A DNA stretch of 64,000 nt from Streptomyces vilmorinianum. Its GTDB lineage: Bacteria > Actinomycetota > Actinomycetes > Streptomycetales > Streptomycetaceae. The DNA lies in NCBI RefSeq assembly GCF_005517195.1, contig NZ_CP040244.1:1754001-1818000 (forward strand), written 5' to 3'. Positions within the stretch are counted from its first letter, which is position 1, and every line of letters begins with the position of its first letter. The position numbers were made by a program, and so were the translations under genes. This document shows, piece after piece, positions 23,803-31,767 of the stretch. The notes under the pieces are model-generated. The model made no database searches and was not told where the DNA came from. It worked only from the letters and a program-made list of their open reading frames with translations.

Positions 23803-24354
23803 ATGACAGCCACGACGGCCACGACAGGCACGACAGCCACGACGGCCACGACAGCCACGACAGCCACGACAGCCACGACGGGGACACGCGTCCGCACCCG
23901 GCACCGCATCGTGCTCGGGTTCGCGGCCGGTGGCCTGACCGCCGTGCTCGCCGCCTGCGGCGGGGGAGGAGACGGTGACGGCTCGACCACGCCCACGCCC
24001 ACGCCCCCGGACCGGACCGCCGAGACGGGAGTGACGCAGGTGAACGCGGATCTGGCCGACTTCCGCGTCACGCTGTCGCAGCAGACGTTCGAGCCGGGCG
24101 TCTACGACTTCGTCGCCAAGAACACCGGTGGGCGCGACCACGCCCTGGAGATCGTGGGCCCCGGTGGTGAGAACCACACCGAGACGCTCGAACCCGGCGC
24201 CTCCGCCACCCTCCGCGTGACCCTGCGGTCGGGGACGTACGAGGTCTACTGCCCCGTCGACGGGCACAAGGACCAGGGGATGAAGACGGAGATCACCGTC
24301 GGCGGTGCCGAAGCGCCCGTGAACGAGACTCCTTCCCCGGGCAATGGCTACTGA
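23803..24354 (+). CDS. Cupredoxin-domain lipoprotein with Thr-Ala repeat leader
   Basis: A 183-residue protein. It opens with eight imperfect Thr-Thr-Ala triplets, then RVRTRHRIVLGFAAGGLTAV and the lipobox VLAAC, so the repeat becomes part of an unusually long signal peptide. The mature domain is a plastocyanin-like cupredoxin. Type-1 copper ligands are visible as His in GRDHALEIVG and the set C-x4-H-x4-M in YCPVDGHKDQGM. It probably binds copper outside the membrane, perhaps for electron transfer or storage. It is divergent from the ECF sigma gene; a shorter start after the repeat, near RTRHR, is possible. Confidence 0.8.
   Translation: MTATTATTGTTATTATTATTATTATTGTRVRTRHRIVLGFAAGGLTAVLAACGGGGDGDGSTTPTPTPPDRTAETGVTQVNADLADFRVTLSQQTFEPGVYDFVAKNTGGRDHALEIVGPGGENHTETLEPGASATLRVTLRSGTYEVYCPVDGHKDQGMKTEITVGGAEAPVNETPSPGNGY
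23812..23883. repeat. Eight 9-bp repeats at the start of the cupredoxin gene
   Basis: The unit ACGACAGCC, with variants ACGACGGCC and ACGACAGGC, repeats eight times right after the second codon. It encodes Thr-Thr-Ala triplets in front of the signal peptide. Confidence 0.85.
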
Positions 24355-24790
24355 CCGCGCGGTCTCCGGGGTCTCCGCGGTCGCCGCGATCGCCCTGCGC
24401 CTGACCGGAGCCGGGCTGACCGCCGCGATGGCCGCGATCCACCTCCACCTCTGGGACGGCGGCTACCGGGATCTGGCCACCATCGGCGTGCTCTTCCTGC
24501 TGAACGGCATCGGCGGCTGCCTGCTGGCACTGGCGCTGCTGGTCGCGCCCGCCCGCCACGTCGGCGCGGTGGCCGCCCTCACCGCACTCTTCACGGCCGG
24601 CACCCTGGCCGCGCTCGTCCTCAGCCTCACCACCGGACTCTTCGGCTTCGAGGAGACGCTCGACGCGGAACTGGTCCGGCCCACCCTCGTGGTCGAGTCG
24701 GCGGGCATCGTCGTCCTGACGGCGCTCGCCCTGCTCGCCCGCGTCCGCCTCCCGCGCCGCTCAGGCCTCCCGCGCCGCCCGCCGACATGA
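24344..24790 (+). CDS. Four-helix membrane protein downstream of cupredoxin
   Basis: A 148-residue integral membrane protein with four hydrophobic segments: IALRLTGAGLTAAMAAIHLH, ATIGVLFLLNGIGGCLLALA, VGAVAALTALFTAGTLAALV and LVVESAGIVVLTALALLARV. The first helix ends in IHLHLWDGGY, whose two His might bind a metal. It overlaps the end of the cupredoxin gene by 11 bases and is surely cotranscribed. A role with the copper protein, as membrane partner or electron donor, is a guess from context. No family name can be given. Confidence 0.75.
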   Translation: MATDRAVSGVSAVAAIALRLTGAGLTAAMAAIHLHLWDGGYRDLATIGVLFLLNGIGGCLLALALLVAPARHVGAVAALTALFTAGTLAALVLSLTTGLFGFEETLDAELVRPTLVVESAGIVVLTALALLARVRLPRRSGLPRRPPT

Positions 24791-24821
24791 GGGGCGGTGG
24801 AGACGGCGGAGTCGCGGCGCG

Positions 24822-26129
24822 TCACGCCGACGGCTGCACCGCCCGGGACTGCTGTGCGTCCTCCGCCTCCCGCTGCGCCTTGCGGCGCAGGGCGTCCTCG
24901 TCCGTGGCGGAGTCGTAGCCGAGGAGCTTCGGGAGGGCGGCGCACAGCAGCCCCACCGAGGCGACACAGGCCACGCCGCCCGTCCAGATCGCCGCCCGCG
25001 TCCCCGTCCAGCCCGCCATGGCACCCGCGCGGACCTGGCCGAGCTGCGGCCCGACGCTGTACGAGAGGACCTCGATGCCGGCCAGCCGGCCGCGCAGCTC
25101 CTCCGGGATGGTCTGGTTCCAGATCGTCGAGCGGCCCAGGCCGCTCAGCATGTCGCCCGCGCCCGCGAAGCCCAGGCAGAGCAGCACCAGCCAGACGTTC
25201 GAGAACCAGCCCGCGGCCGCGATCGCGAGCCCCCAGGCCGCCGCCCCGAACACCACCAGGAGTCCGTGCCTGCGGACCTTCGAGGTCCAGCCGCTGGTCA
25301 GGCCGAGCACGAGCGAGCCGACCGAGCCCGCCGCGTACATCAGGCCCAGCGACCAGTCCGCGTCCAGCTCGTCCGCCAGGAACGGGAAGATCGTGTTCGG
25401 GAAGGCGAACAGCATGGCGGCGAGGTCGATCACGTACGTACCGAGCAGCACCGGCCGCGACCAGGCGTACCGCGCTCCCTCCACGATCCCGCGCAGCGAC
25501 GGCTTGTCCGCGTCGTGCGCCGGCGGCGCGGGGGCGAGCCGCAGACACAGCAGGACGGAGACGAGGAAGCCGGCGATCGTCACGGCGTACGCCGGGGCGT
25601 GACCGGCGTACGCCACCAGCAGGCCCGCGAGCGCCGGTCCCGCGATGGCGCCCATCTGCCAGCGCAGCGAGTTGAGCGCGGCCGCGGCGGTCTGCTGGTC
25701 GTGCGGCACGATCCGGGCGAGCAGGGAGTCCAGGGCGGGGCGCTGGAGACCGGCGAGCGCGGAGACACCGGCCGCGACGACGTACAGCGGCCAGAGCATG
25801 GGCTCGGCCGGCAGCGAGTTGAGCAGCAGGAGCAGGGCGAGCAGCCCGAGCCCGGCCTCCGTGGCGATCAGCACCCTGCGCCGGTCGACGGCGTCGGCGA
25901 GCGCGCCGCCGTAGAGCCCGAAGACGACGAGCGGGACCAGCTCGACGGCGCCCATCGCGCCGACCGCGAGGGGTGACCCCGTCATCTCCTTGATCTGCAG
26001 CGGCAGCGCGATCATCGCCACGGCGCTGGAGAAGTAGGTGACCAGCCCCTGGACCCAGAGCAGCCGGAAGTCACGGGACGAACGCCACGGCGCCAGATCG
26101 GGCAGAACGGCGGAGAGTTTCAAGGACAC
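24822..26129 (-). CDS. EntS-like MFS exporter
   Basis: A 435-residue major facilitator with about 12 helices. It begins with APWRSSRDFRLLWVQGLVTY, the typical start of EntS/TetA(P)-like exporters, and has the loop motif GGALADAVDRRRVLI. A second conserved block is GLGRSTIWNQTIPEELRGRL, characteristic of this MFS_3 group. It probably exports a siderophore, drug or metabolite. The start codon is GTG, with GGAG about ten bases before it. It is convergent with the membrane protein gene and separate from neighbours on its own strand. Confidence 0.85.
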   Translation of the reverse strand: MSLKLSAVLPDLAPWRSSRDFRLLWVQGLVTYFSSAVAMIALPLQIKEMTGSPLAVGAMGAVELVPLVVFGLYGGALADAVDRRRVLIATEAGLGLLALLLLLNSLPAEPMLWPLYVVAAGVSALAGLQRPALDSLLARIVPHDQQTAAAALNSLRWQMGAIAGPALAGLLVAYAGHAPAYAVTIAGFLVSVLLCLRLAPAPPAHDADKPSLRGIVEGARYAWSRPVLLGTYVIDLAAMLFAFPNTIFPFLADELDADWSLGLMYAAGSVGSLVLGLTSGWTSKVRRHGLLVVFGAAAWGLAIAAAGWFSNVWLVLLCLGFAGAGDMLSGLGRSTIWNQTIPEELRGRLAGIEVLSYSVGPQLGQVRAGAMAGWTGTRAAIWTGGVACVASVGLLCAALPKLLGYDSATDEDALRRKAQREAEDAQQSRAVQPSA

Positions 26130-26191
26130 GAGGCGCCATGCTCCGATCGCGCCCGGTCACACCGCAAGCGAATTTCGCCCCCGACTCCCGG

Positions 26192-26794
26192 CTACCAGCG
26201 CGTCGGTGGCGGTGCCGTCAGATGGTCCGCCAGGCGGGAGAGACGGTCGCGGAAACGACTGCGGCCCCGCGGCCCCGGCAGGCTGTTCTCGCCCGCCGCC
26301 GCGCTCACCAGGTGCTGGACCGTGTCCAGGTCGACCTCCGCGTCCGCGCCCACCGTCAGCGCCTCGTGGGCCAGGCCGTGGACCTCCGGGTCGCCGTCGT
26401 CCAGGGAGAGGACCGTCGCCCCCGCCCTGCGGGCGTCGTGGACCCGCTCCAGGAGCCCGGCGTCGGGCCGCTCCGGCGCCACCATCAGCAGGGTCGCCCC
26501 GCGCCGCGCCGACTCCAGGCGGCCGAGCCCCACCGCCAGGTGGGCCGGCTCGCCCGGCCGCACGTGGTGGCGCACCAGCGTCGGCGCCAGTTCCGGCTGC
26601 CCCGACCAGGCCGCCTCGTCCACGAGGTGCGCCGCCAGATGCCACGGCTCGTACCCCTCCGTCCCCACCAGGAGCAGCCCGCCCCCGTGCGGCACGACGG
26701 AGGACCGGAGGGAGCCCGCGAAGCGGCGGGCCGCCCGCGGCCACTCCGTCCCGGCGAGCACTTCCCGCAGCAGCGCGACCCGTACGGCATCCAT
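26192..26794 (-). CDS. Conserved hypothetical protein, SIS-like alpha/beta
   Basis: A 200-residue soluble protein of unknown function. It has an alternating helix/strand pattern: GGGLLLVGTEGYEPWHLAAH, TLVRHHVRPGEPAHLAVGLG, ARRGATLLMVAPERPDAG and RRAGATVLSLDDGDPEVHGL. These read like sugar-isomerase (SIS)-type strands with a following Asp/Gly turn, but I could not fix a motif. ATG 26792-26794 starts MDAVRVALLREVLAG. It is divergent from the F420 reductase gene, and homologues next to npdG occur in other streptomycetes as far as I recall. Confidence 0.65.
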   Translation of the reverse strand: MDAVRVALLREVLAGTEWPRAARRFAGSLRSSVVPHGGGLLLVGTEGYEPWHLAAHLVDEAAWSGQPELAPTLVRHHVRPGEPAHLAVGLGRLESARRGATLLMVAPERPDAGLLERVHDARRAGATVLSLDDGDPEVHGLAHEALTVGADAEVDLDTVQHLVSAAAGENSLPGPRGRSRFRDRLSRLADHLTAPPPTRW

Positions 26795-26897
26795 GGGGCC
26801 GCATCCTGCCGCAGCCGGACGCCCGCGCGAGGCCGGTTGCCGAGGTTCCACCCGTACGGGACACGGACGGAGACGACCGGCCAGTAATGTCGAGGCC

Positions 26898-27596
26898 ATG
26901 ACTACGACTGACAGCAAGCCCGCCCCCAGGGACCCCTGGGACCTCCCCGACGTGTCCGGTCTCGTCGTCGGCGTCCTCGGCGGCACCGGCGACCAGGGCC
27001 GCGGTCTCGCGTACCGCCTCGCGAAGGCCGGCCAGAAGGTGATCATCGGCTCCCGCGCCGCCGAGCGCGCCCAGACCGCCGCCGACGAGCTGGGCCTCGG
27101 CGTCGAGGGCGCCGACAACGCCGAGTGCGCCCGCCGCAGCGACATCGTCATCGTCGCCGTCCCGTGGGACGGGCACGCCAAGACCCTGGAGTCCCTGCGC
27201 GCCGAACTCGCGGGCAAGCTCGTCGTCGACTGCGTCAACCCGCTCGGCTTCGACAAGAAGGGCGCCTACGCCCTCAAGCCCGAGGAGGGCTCCGCCGCCG
27301 AGCAGGCCGCGGCCCTGCTGCCCGAGTCCCGGGTCGCCGCCGCCTTCCACCACCTCTCCGCCGTCCTGCTCCAGGACGCCTCGATCGACGAGATCGACAC
27401 GGACGTGATGGTCCTCGGCGAGGAGCGCGCCGACGTCGAGATCGTCCAGGCGCTCGCCGGCCGCATCCCCGGGATGCGCGGCGTTTTCGCCGGCCGGCTG
27501 CGCAACGCCCACCAGGTCGAGTCGCTCGTCGCCAACCTGATCTCGGTCAACCGCCGCTACAAGGCCCACGCGGGCCTGCGGGTCACCGACGTATAG
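26898..27596 (+). CDS. npdG: F420-dependent NADP reductase
   Basis: A 232-residue oxidoreductase that moves hydride between reduced coenzyme F420 and NADP. The N-terminal dinucleotide motif is VVGVLGGTGDQGRGLAYRLA, followed by VIIGSRAAERAQ with the Ser/Arg that selects NADP phosphate. VIVAVPWDGHAKTLE and VVDCVNPLGFDKKGAY are family blocks, and FHHLSAVLLQD includes the F420-contact region. Length fits the family. In Streptomyces the enzyme supplies F420H2 for antibiotic biosynthesis and other reductions. ATG 26898 is the first start. Confidence 0.9.
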   Translation: MTTTDSKPAPRDPWDLPDVSGLVVGVLGGTGDQGRGLAYRLAKAGQKVIIGSRAAERAQTAADELGLGVEGADNAECARRSDIVIVAVPWDGHAKTLESLRAELAGKLVVDCVNPLGFDKKGAYALKPEEGSAAEQAAALLPESRVAAAFHHLSAVLLQDASIDEIDTDVMVLGEERADVEIVQALAGRIPGMRGVFAGRLRNAHQVESLVANLISVNRRYKAHAGLRVTDV

Positions 27597-27661
27597 GAGC
27601 CCTCGGGCATGGGGGACACTGGACGGGCACATCAGCCGTACCCGGACAGGAGCCGACCCCC

Positions 27662-27865
27662 ATGCCCCGCCTCGCTCTGTACGCCCTCGTCGTCTGCGCC
27701 CTCGCCGTCGCCGCGGCCGTCGTCTCCTTCGCCGCGGGCAGCTGGCTCGGCGTGATCTGGGTGCTGCTCGCCGGCCTCTCCTCCAACATGGCCTGGTACT
27801 ACATTCGCCGCGCCAAGGTGGAAGCCGAGGCCGATGCCGAGGCCGAGGCGCAGCCCCAGGCCTAG
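27662..27865 (+). CDS. Small two-helix membrane protein
   Basis: A 67-residue protein with two membrane helices (LALYALVVCALAVAAAVVSF and WLGVIWVLLAGLSSNMAWYY). A short cytoplasmic tail of Lys, Glu, Ala and Asp repeats (KVEAEADAEAEAQPQA) follows. It is preceded by GGAGCC and starts 65 bases after npdG, so it is probably in the same unit. The stop codon lies within the left arm of a strong hairpin. No function is known. Confidence 0.75.
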   Translation: MPRLALYALVVCALAVAAAVVSFAAGSWLGVIWVLLAGLSSNMAWYYIRRAKVEAEADAEAEAQPQA

Positions 27866-27903
27866 CCCAGGGCCAGGGCCAGGCCCAGGCCCTGGGCTAG
27901 GCC
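27859..27903 (+). terminator. Strong hairpin after the npdG unit
   Basis: A perfect 16-bp stem (GGCCTAGCCCAGGGCC at 27859 with GGCCCTGGGCTAGGCC ending 27903) encloses 13 bases. It includes the stop codon of the small membrane protein. A 13-bp sequence at its right edge recurs at 30866-30878. Confidence 0.8.
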
Positions 27904-27912
27904 CAGGCCTAG
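27900..27912. repeat. Left 13-bp direct repeat of a possible island
   Basis: GGCCCAGGCCTAG here is identical to 30866-30878. The two copies bracket about 2.95 kb that holds the SDR, MerR, WYL and VOC genes. Confidence 0.6.
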
Positions 27913-28333
27913 CTGTGCCGTCTCATGAGGTTGGTGCCGCGGTTGCGATTCCGGCCGGAGCGACGCCTCGGCGGGTCGATGACGTACGGGTGACCTACGT
28001 AGCTCCCCCCAGGTGGCCGCCATCGACCGGCCTGGGGTGGCCTTCGGCGGCTTGGGTCGGCTGACCGCCGAGCCCCCCGATCGGCCCGTGTGATGAGCGT
28101 GCCCGTCTCGGGCGGGCACCGGTCAGATGTCGTCGTTGTGCCCGACGCGGATGCTGGCGAGGCGTTCGAGAGTGATGTCCTCGTCGCCGGTCTCCATGGC
28201 GTCGACGGCGGCCTGGCAGACGAGGTGGAACAGGTGCTTGTGGACCAGGTTCGCCACCGCGGCCCCTCCGTGTGGAGGAAGGGCCCTGCCTGTCGTCAAA
28301 CGATCGTCCGACGACAGGTCCGGCGGAGTACGG
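27913..28333. other. Island left end with an orphan coding fragment
   Basis: About 420 bases lie between the hairpin and the SDR gene. A small GTGCCCG/CGGGCAC hairpin sits near 28100-28121. From about 28250 down to 28123 the minus strand reads a protein-like segment, HLFHLVCQAAVDAMETGDED then ITLERLASIRVGHNDDI, ending at a stop. Its upstream part is out of register with any gene, so it looks like the 3' end of a lost gene. I cannot assign it to a family. Confidence 0.5.
28289..28318 (-). terminator. Hairpin after the island SDR gene
   Basis: CCTGTCGTC (28289-28297) pairs with GACGACAGG (28310-28318) around a 12-base loop, starting 15 bases beyond the SDR stop codon on the minus strand. Confidence 0.6.
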
Positions 28334-29050
28334 TCAGTTGCCCGACGGCTGGCCGTACAGCAGCGCCGGGTCGCCGGCGAGGGCGGACTTGACGAAGCGG
28401 CTGGGGTCGTCGACCAGCACCTCGATGGCTCCTGCCTGTACGCCGTCGAGGGCGGCGCGTGCGACATCCGCAGGGTCGATCTTGGGTGCGTCGCGTCCCG
28501 CCATCATGTCGGTGTCCGCAGCCCCCAGGTGTACGCCCTGGACGAGGGTCTTCTGGCCGGCGAGTTCGATGCGCACGCCGTTGGTCATGTTCCACTCCGC
28601 AGCCTTGGCCACCGAGTACGAGCCCGACCCTTCGGCGGTGGCCACCCACGAAAGCACGGAGAGGATGTTGACGATCGCGCCCCCGCCGTTGGAGGCCAGG
28701 GCCGGGGCGAAGGCGCGGATGACTCTCAGGGTGCCGAAAAGGTGTGTCTCCAGGTCCTGCCGGACCATGTCCAGGTCATCGGTGAGGAGGTGCGCGCCGG
28801 TGCTGATGCCGGCGTTGTTGACCAGCAGCGTGACGTCCCGCGCCGCTACGGCCGCCGCTGAGATCGATTCCTCGTCCAGCAGGTCCAGGTAAAGCGGCGT
28901 GATCCGCGGGTCCAGGATGCCGATCGACTCCGGGCGGCGAGCGGTCGCGTACACCTTCTCGGCTCCGCGCTCCAGCAGATGCTCGACGAAGCGCCGACCG
29001 ATTCCTCGGTTGGCCCCGGTCACGAGTGCGGTGGAACCGGCTATGTCCAT
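28334..29050 (-). CDS. SDR-family oxidoreductase of the MerR-linked pair
   Basis: A 238-residue classical short-chain dehydrogenase. Motifs are TGANRGIGRRF near residue 10, NNAGI near 82, Ser in NILSVLSW and YSVAKAA (YxxxK). The active site appears complete, so it should be a working NADP(H)-dependent enzyme, perhaps reducing toxic carbonyl compounds. ATG 29050 is preferred over an ATG two codons earlier because AAAGGGA is at the right distance. It is divergent from a MerR gene across a region with a MerR-type palindrome, so its expression is probably induced by the MerR ligand. Confidence 0.85.
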   Translation of the reverse strand: MDIAGSTALVTGANRGIGRRFVEHLLERGAEKVYATARRPESIGILDPRITPLYLDLLDEESISAAAVAARDVTLLVNNAGISTGAHLLTDDLDMVRQDLETHLFGTLRVIRAFAPALASNGGGAIVNILSVLSWVATAEGSGSYSVAKAAEWNMTNGVRIELAGQKTLVQGVHLGAADTDMMAGRDAPKIDPADVARAALDGVQAGAIEVLVDDPSRFVKSALAGDPALLYGQPSGN

Positions 29051-29111
29051 GGTCATTCCCTTTCTCGGGCGGGCGTACGGTCCAATCCCGCTCCGTGTCG
29101 CCTACGCTAGA

Positions 29112-29137
29112 ACTTGACGTTGACGTGAAGTGCAAGT
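29112..29137. promoter_or_regulatory. MerR-type operator between SDR and merR
   Basis: A 26-base palindrome begins ACTTG and ends CAAGT, with a central ACGT. On the minus strand TTGCAC is followed 19-20 bases later by TAGCGT, the long-spacer promoter form that MerR activators twist into an active shape. The spacing favours transcription of the SDR gene. Confidence 0.6.
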
Positions 29138-29173
29138 CGACGGGCGGCGACAGCACGAGCGGAAGGAGTCGCA

Positions 29174-29593
29174 ATGCGCATCGGCGAACTGGCCGATCGG
29201 GCCGGAGTCAGCACACGGGCCCTTCGCTACTACGAGGAGCAACTCCTGCTCAGTCCCCAGCGCACGTCCGGCGGCCAGCGCTTCTACCCCGAGGCGGCCG
29301 TCGACCGGGTGAAGCTCATCCAGCAGCTCTACAGCGCCGGTCTCGGCAGCCGCCTGATCGCCACACTCCTGCCCGCCATCGACGCCCGCTCGGTGGGCCC
29401 AGAGCTACTGGACCGCTTGCTCCACGAGCGCGCCCGCATCGAAGCGAAGACCGCCGAGCTGCAGGCCGCGAGCCGAAGGCTCAACGTACTGATCGGACTC
29501 GCCACGCACCCGCACCCCGACACCGAATCGTGCCCGGCCTCGCTCGATCAGGACACGAGTGGGGCGCGGGTAGGACAAAACGCCCACTCGTGA
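29174..29593 (+). CDS. MerR-family transcriptional regulator
   Basis: A 139-residue MerR regulator. The winged HTH is MRIGELADRAGVSTRALRYY then RTSGGQRFYPEAAVDRVKLI, about residues 1-70. A dimer helix follows (LLDRLLHERARIEAKTAELQ). The C-terminus holds His and a single Cys (THPHPDTESC) but no clear metal motif, so the inducer is probably an organic compound. AAGGAG lies six bases before ATG 29174. It is divergent from the SDR gene, its likely target. Confidence 0.88.
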   Translation: MRIGELADRAGVSTRALRYYEEQLLLSPQRTSGGQRFYPEAAVDRVKLIQQLYSAGLGSRLIATLLPAIDARSVGPELLDRLLHERARIEAKTAELQAASRRLNVLIGLATHPHPDTESCPASLDQDTSGARVGQNAHS

Positions 29594-29609
29594 CATTGGC
29601 TCCTCGCTG

Positions 29610-30440
29610 TCAGGCTTGGCGGGCGTAGGACGTGAGGCGATCGGCGAGCGCGATGACGAGGTCGCGTAGTTCGTCGGGGCGCTCGATGACGAACGGCCGG
29701 TCGAGTGAGGCGAGTATCCGAGGCAACCAGTCGAGCTGCTGCGCCCGTAGCTCGACGCGCAGCCAGCGCTCGGCCGCCGGGTCCTCGCCGGCTGCGGACT
29801 CGTGCTCCTCCAGGTTCGCGACGCTGATGGGAAGGTGGGCGCGGATCTGCTCAACCGTCCCGTGGATCCGCAAGGTCACCTCATGCCGGTACTCGGCCGT
29901 GGTGAACGCTGACAACACGCGCTGTGCCGGGCCGGGACCCACGGGCGCTTCGAATGAGCCGGGCAGGGTCCTCGCGTCTGCGATGCGATCGAGCCGCAAG
30001 GTTCGGTCCTCGCCGATCTCGGCGTCCCTGCCCGTGACGTACCACCGGCCCGCATGGGCGACGATCCCGTAGGCGTGCAGTGTGCGTTCGCTGTGCCGTC
30101 CGTCGCGGTCGGTGTAGCGGATCGAGACCGGTCGGCGGTGGCGCACTGCATCGGCGATCGTGAGCAAGACCCCAGCGTCCGGGTGGTCCAACTCGCCGGG
30201 CTGATCCGTGAAGTCGAGAGCCTCCAGGAGTGCGTCGAGCCGGCGGGCGATGTGCTTGGGCAGCACCCGCCGGATCTTCGCCGATGCCGTCTCGTTTGCC
30301 GTGCGCTCCGCCGTCGTCAGCCCTGCCCGGCGGCCGGCGACCAGGCCGAGCAGCACGGCCAGCGCCTCGTCGTCGCTGAGCATGAGCGGAGGCAAGCGGT
30401 ACCCGGGAGCCAGCCGGTACCCGCCGTAGCGGCCGCGCAC
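29610..30440 (-). pseudogene. WYL-domain regulator lacking its DNA-binding domain
   Basis: The 276-residue frame starts at GTG 30438-30440 with VRGRYGGYRLAPGYRLPPLM. In the YafY/DeoR-like family that block follows directly after a 60-70 residue winged-helix HTH domain. Here the HTH is missing: the sequence upstream is the divergent VOC gene, whose ATG is only two bases away. The WYL domain itself is complete (SIRYTDRDGRHSERTLHAYG, AHAGRWYVTGRD, TLRLDRIADARTLPG). Without an HTH it cannot act as a DNA-binding regulator. A single deletion of the gene start and the shared promoter region would explain the arrangement. Confidence 0.7.
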
Positions 30441-30442
30441 CG

Positions 30443-30841
30443 ATGGACTTCGTCTCGATCCGCATCATCACCAGCGACGTCGCACGCCTCGTCGAGTTCT
30501 ACGAGCGAGCCACAGGGATGCAGGCGATACGGGCCACCGAGGACTTCGCCGAACTCAAGACCGCGGGCGCCACCCTCGCGATCGCCGGCACCCACACCGT
30601 CCCGCTGTTCGCCCCGGGCTCTGCCCGCCCGGCGGACAACCACAGCGTGATCACCGAGTTCCTCGTCGACGACGTGGACCGCGTTCACCAGAACCTGACC
30701 GGCTTCGTCACCGACTTCGTCAACGAGCCCACCACGATGCCCTGGGGCAACCGGTCGCTGTTGTTCCGCGACCCCGACGGCAACCTCGTCAACTTCTTCA
30801 CCCCCGTCACCCCGGCGGCCGTCGAAAAGTTCGCACGCTGA
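30443..30841 (+). CDS. VOC-family (glyoxalase/bleomycin-resistance fold) protein
   Basis: A 132-residue vicinal-oxygen-chelate protein. Paired beta-alpha-beta-beta-beta modules are visible: MDFVSIRIITSDVARLVEFY at the start, EFLVDDVDRVHQNLTGF in the middle and WGNRSLLFRDPDGNLVNFFT at the end. Metal ligands may include the late Asp/Glu region, but the set is incomplete by eye. The coding sequence is whole, yet only two bases separate its ATG from the truncated WYL gene, so it has no visible ribosome-binding site or promoter. In other genomes such VOC genes are usually divergent from an intact WYL regulator. Confidence 0.8.
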   Translation: MDFVSIRIITSDVARLVEFYERATGMQAIRATEDFAELKTAGATLAIAGTHTVPLFAPGSARPADNHSVITEFLVDDVDRVHQNLTGFVTDFVNEPTTMPWGNRSLLFRDPDGNLVNFFTPVTPAAVEKFAR

Positions 30842-30865
30842 CGCCACGCACAGCCGCTCACGCGG

Positions 30866-30878
30866 GGCCCAGGCCTAG
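30866..30878. repeat. Right 13-bp direct repeat of the possible island
   Basis: GGCCCAGGCCTAG, identical to 27900-27912. It includes the stop codon (complement of CTA, 30875-30877) of the site-2 protease gene. Confidence 0.6.
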
Positions 30879-31669
30879 AGCTCGCAGAACTCCGGCTGCT
30901 CCTGCCAGAAGCGGTAGAGGTTCGAGCCGCAGTAGCGGGACAGCTCCGGCACGCCCAGCGCCCGCATCAGCGCGTCGATCGTGTCGAAGAACGCCCCGTT
31001 GATCGCCGGGACGAAGAGCAGCGCGATCACGATGAAGAAGCCGTACGGCGCGTACGGCTCGATCTGCCGCTTCACCTTGTACGAGAGCCAGGGCTCGATG
31101 ACCCCGTACCCGTCGAGGCCCGGCACCGGCAGGAAGTTCAGGAGCGCGGCCGTCACCTGGAGGAACGCCAGGAAGGCGAGCGCGTACCGGAAGGCGAGCG
31201 GGACGCCGTCCAGCGCGTCCAGCCAGAACGGCGCCGTGCACACGATCGCGAACAGGACGTTGGCGAGCGGGCCCGCCGCCGAGATCAGGCTGTGCTTCCA
31301 GCGGCCCCGGATCCGGCCCTGTTCGATGAAGACCGCGCCGCCCGGCAGACCGATACCGCCCATGATCACGAAGAGCACCGGCAGGATGATGCTCAGCACG
31401 GCGTGGGTGTAGGCGAGCGGGTTGAGTGTGAGATAGCCCTTCGCCCCGACCGTGATGTCCCCGCCGTGCAGGGCGGTGCGGGCGTGCGCGTACTCGTGGA
31501 GACAGAGCGAGACGACCCACGCCGAGGTCACGAAGAGGAAGATCGCCAGTCCGGGGGAGGCCGCGAAGCCGGTCCACACCGCCCAGCCGGTGACCGCCAT
31601 GACGGCGAGGATCGCCAGGAAGACCGGGCTGATCCTGCGCTCGTGACTGCGTGCGGTGGCCGTCGACAT
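30875..31669 (-). CDS. Site-2 protease-family (M50) membrane metalloprotease
   Basis: A 264-residue membrane protein of the M50 site-2 protease family. Zinc-binding HExxH is in SLCLHEYAHARTAL near residue 60, and the second motif NFLPVPGLDGYG lies near residue 180, supplying the third ligand Asp. About six hydrophobic segments are present. It cleaves substrate helices inside the membrane; in actinobacteria such proteases release anti-sigma factors, but no target can be named here. ATG 31667-31669 starts MSTATARSHERR. It is divergent from the SARP regulator, with 98 bases between. Confidence 0.88.
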   Translation of the reverse strand: MSTATARSHERRISPVFLAILAVMAVTGWAVWTGFAASPGLAIFLFVTSAWVVSLCLHEYAHARTALHGGDITVGAKGYLTLNPLAYTHAVLSIILPVLFVIMGGIGLPGGAVFIEQGRIRGRWKHSLISAAGPLANVLFAIVCTAPFWLDALDGVPLAFRYALAFLAFLQVTAALLNFLPVPGLDGYGVIEPWLSYKVKRQIEPYAPYGFFIVIALLFVPAINGAFFDTIDALMRALGVPELSRYCGSNLYRFWQEQPEFCEL

Positions 31670-31767
31670 CGGTGGGACTCCCTGGGGCGCGGCGGGTGTG
31701 TGCGGGGAACGTGCCGGGGCGGGGGTGAGTTCCTGCGAGGATCCCCGGCTCACGGAGAATAGGGCCT

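Noticed and set aside
23812-23883. Short direct repeats as a CRISPR array
   Set aside because: The 9-bp units are contiguous with no spacers and are translated codons.
28123-28250. Orphan fragment as a transposase or IstB-like end
   Set aside because: The helical segment is too short and has no motif; kept only as an unidentified remnant.
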